From DASVTU01 sp036387415 (GTDB lineage Bacteria > Acidobacteriota > Blastocatellia > Pyrinomonadales > Pyrinomonadaceae): DNA of 64,000 nt. The notes under the pieces were generated by a model. It did not search any database and was not told the DNA's origin. It was given only the letters and a program-made list of their open reading frames with translations. A program made the translations under genes and the position numbers. Location of the stretch: NCBI GenBank assembly GCA_036387415.1, contig DASVTU010000018.1, forward strand, positions 1 to 64,000, read 5' to 3'. Shown in pieces: positions 62,655 to 64,000 of the stretch; position 1 is the stretch's first letter; each line of letters begins with the position of its first letter.

Positions 62655-63248
62655 ATGGTAACGTACAACCCCGAATTGACGCTCGGCGACGCCCGTCGCC
62701 TCTATTTCACGCTTAATAATTTTGCCGAAAGCGATTACGAAGCTAACTGGGTCAAGATGAAAATCGGGCCTTTCCCGTTTGCCTTTCCCAACACGAAAGG
62801 GCGCGCGAAGGCCGTCAAGCTGCACGACCTTCATCACATCCTGACCGAGTACAAGACGACCTGGCGGGGCGAGGCCGAAATCGGCGCGTGGGAAGTGGCG
62901 ACGGGATTGCGGCATCATTACGAGGGATGGTTGTTGGACTTGCTGGCGTTCGCCATCGGTCTGGTCATCGCGCCGCGAGGCGTGTACAGGGCGTTCATGC
63001 GAGGACGGCAGAGCGCGAATTTGTACCGGATGGAGTTTTGCGAAGAGTTTCTCGCCAACCGTGTCGGGGACGTGCGCCGACGGCTCCGACTCGATAGAGA
63101 ACCCGCGCCGCCGTCATTCGAGGATAATGTTCAGTTCGTGTTCTGGGCACTGGCGAGCGTCGTGACATATCTCGGCACGATTGCGGTCGGTCTCTTGCCT
63201 TTTGTCGTACTGGCGTTGTTGTTTTTGTGGAACGTCGGCGTTTTATAA
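62655..63248 (+). CDS. Small membrane protein with Coq4-like metal motif
   Basis: This 197-residue protein has a soluble N-terminal part and a C-terminal hydrophobic region with helices at about 93-112 and 160-195. It contains H57-D58-L-H-H61 followed after exactly 11 residues by E73 (HDLHH...GEAE). That is the HDxxH-x11-E zinc motif characteristic of Coq4, a quinone-biosynthesis decarboxylase/scaffold. GWLLDLLAFAIGLVIAPRGV looks membrane-associated. GGGAGGTGA is 6 nt before the ATG. Whether this is a real Coq4 relative cannot be proven by eye. It lies next to sdhC and divergent from LysR. Confidence 0.65.
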   Translation: MVTYNPELTLGDARRLYFTLNNFAESDYEANWVKMKIGPFPFAFPNTKGRAKAVKLHDLHHILTEYKTTWRGEAEIGAWEVATGLRHHYEGWLLDLLAFAIGLVIAPRGVYRAFMRGRQSANLYRMEFCEEFLANRVGDVRRRLRLDREPAPPSFEDNVQFVFWALASVVTYLGTIAVGLLPFVVLALLFLWNVGVL

Positions 63249-63360
63249 AAGGGCTGCTACTTGGAGTCGGCTTGTTGGAAATGAGTTTTGACGGCTCAGG
63301 CTGGACAAGTTTTGAGTTTATGGGAGGCAGCCGGATGTGTAAGTCGGCGTCGGTAGACAA

Positions 63361-63388
63361 TTGCTTTTCTGCGACGCCTCTATATAAT
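63361..63388 (+). promoter_or_regulatory. Promoter of sdhC
   Basis: TTGCTT (63361-63366), a 16-bp spacer and TATAAT (63383-63388). Transcription from here gives a leader of about 110 nt to the sdhC ATG. Confidence 0.6.
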
Positions 63389-63506
63389 CTTGAGCGTTCA
63401 ACCAATCTTGACCGTTCAGCGCACACGCGCGCCACACCTGCCCGTAGAAGATTTCGAGTCTCCGAGTCGTCGTCTTCTTCGGGGCAAAGGGAGCACACCT
63501 TGAGTC

Positions 63507-64000
63507 ATGGCTGTTCGTTTAAGTAAGACCTTTATCCTACGCAAGCTGCACCAGTTGACGGGCATCGTACCGCTCGGCCTCTTCATCTTGGAGCATTTCT
63601 ACACCAACTCGAAGGCGCTGACGGGCGCAGAAGATTTCAACTCGGCGGTGGACGATTTGCAGTCCATCCCTTACGTGTTGTTCATCGAAATCTTCGGCAT
63701 CTTCCTTCCGCTGCTCTATCACGCTATCTACGGGCTGGTGATTACGTGGGAGGCGCGACCGAACAATCTCCACTATCCTTACCCGCGCAACTGGTTCTAC
63801 ACCATTCAACGCATCACAGGGATTATCCTCTTTTTCTTCATCCTGTTTCACGTCCTAAACTTCCGTTTCGGATTGCTTCCGGGACTCAACACGGTGTCGG
63901 TCGCGCACGCTCCCGACCGTGCCTACGAGATTGTTTCGCGTGAATTCAGGATGATTCCGATTTTCATTATCTACCTCGTCGGCATCACCTCGACCGTCTG
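63507..64000 (+). CDS. sdhC: Succinate dehydrogenase cytochrome b subunit, truncated by window end
   Basis: The first 164 codons of an SdhC-type b558 membrane subunit are visible; the frame is open at the edge. It starts MAVRLSKTFILRKLHQLTGI and has hydrophobic helices with LLYHAIYGLVITWEA and IILFFFILFHVLNF, whose histidines are probable haem b ligands. Such subunits anchor succinate dehydrogenase and pass electrons to (mena)quinone. sdhA and sdhB are expected downstream. GGGAG lies 11 nt before the ATG. Confidence 0.9.
   Translation, partial: MAVRLSKTFILRKLHQLTGIVPLGLFILEHFYTNSKALTGAEDFNSAVDDLQSIPYVLFIEIFGIFLPLLYHAIYGLVITWEARPNNLHYPYPRNWFYTIQRITGIILFFFILFHVLNFRFGLLPGLNTVSVAHAPDRAYEIVSREFRMIPIFIIYLVGITSTV

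Overview
The window is one continuous stretch of bacterial chromosome, GC-rich in coding regions, with no rRNA, CRISPR array, transposase or phage genes. The gene content fits Acidobacteriota, probably class Blastocatellia. Pointers are a CarboxypepD_reg/TonB receptor, exported FG-GAP and lamin-tail proteins, a pilMNOPQ secretin operon, a menaquinone-type UbiE/MenG, zinc-ribbon and FecR-type regulators, and many large exported proteins of unknown role. This placement is inferred from gene content only.

Layout. 1-3.1 kb: a partial zinc-ribbon protein, an M16 peptidase homologue without its active site, and ubiE/menE-type methyltransferase. 3.4-10.9 kb: a DppB/DppC permease pair, an ABC-2 exporter pair, a histone-deacetylase-like hydrolase, a CrtI-type desaturase and a monofunctional transglycosylase. 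11-17.7 kb (minus strand): a strong promoter, a GEMM (c-di-GMP-I class) riboswitch, a possible small ORF, pilM-N-O-P-Q and a Roadblock/LC7 gene. 17.9-26.3 kb: two uncharacterised proteins, rdgB, tRNA-Pro, HU, uvsE, a NUDIX hydrolase and an AI-2E-family transporter. 26.4-40.6 kb: tRNA-Arg and tRNA-His, a TonB-dependent receptor, then a twice-repeated pair of exported proteins (14-repeat FG-GAP protein plus lamin-tail protein). 40.7-48.5 kb (minus strand): pyrE, truA, uppS, cdsA, a Coa1-like gene, dxr, rseP and ispG, a lipid/isoprenoid and envelope cluster. 48.5-55.5 kb: an exonuclease, two VTT membrane proteins, an outer-membrane barrel, an ECF sigma/anti-sigma pair, a Tat-exported dioxygenase-like protein and a haem-binding protein. 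55.6-64 kb: a penicillin-acylase-family hydrolase, thpR, an SPFH protein, an amidase, a LysR regulator, a small membrane protein with a Coq4-like metal motif, and the start of sdhC.

Two signals stand out. First, at least a dozen intergenic spacers hold imperfect palindromes whose arms are tandem degenerate 7-bp units. The unit sequence differs between loci but is mirrored within each locus, and in many cases the repeat supplies the stop codon and last residues of the neighbouring gene. Second, a GEMM-class riboswitch with a consensus promoter heads the type IV pilus assembly operon. This suggests that pilus or motility genes respond to a cyclic dinucleotide, with an additional intrinsic terminator between pilP and pilQ and a Roadblock protein as the last gene.
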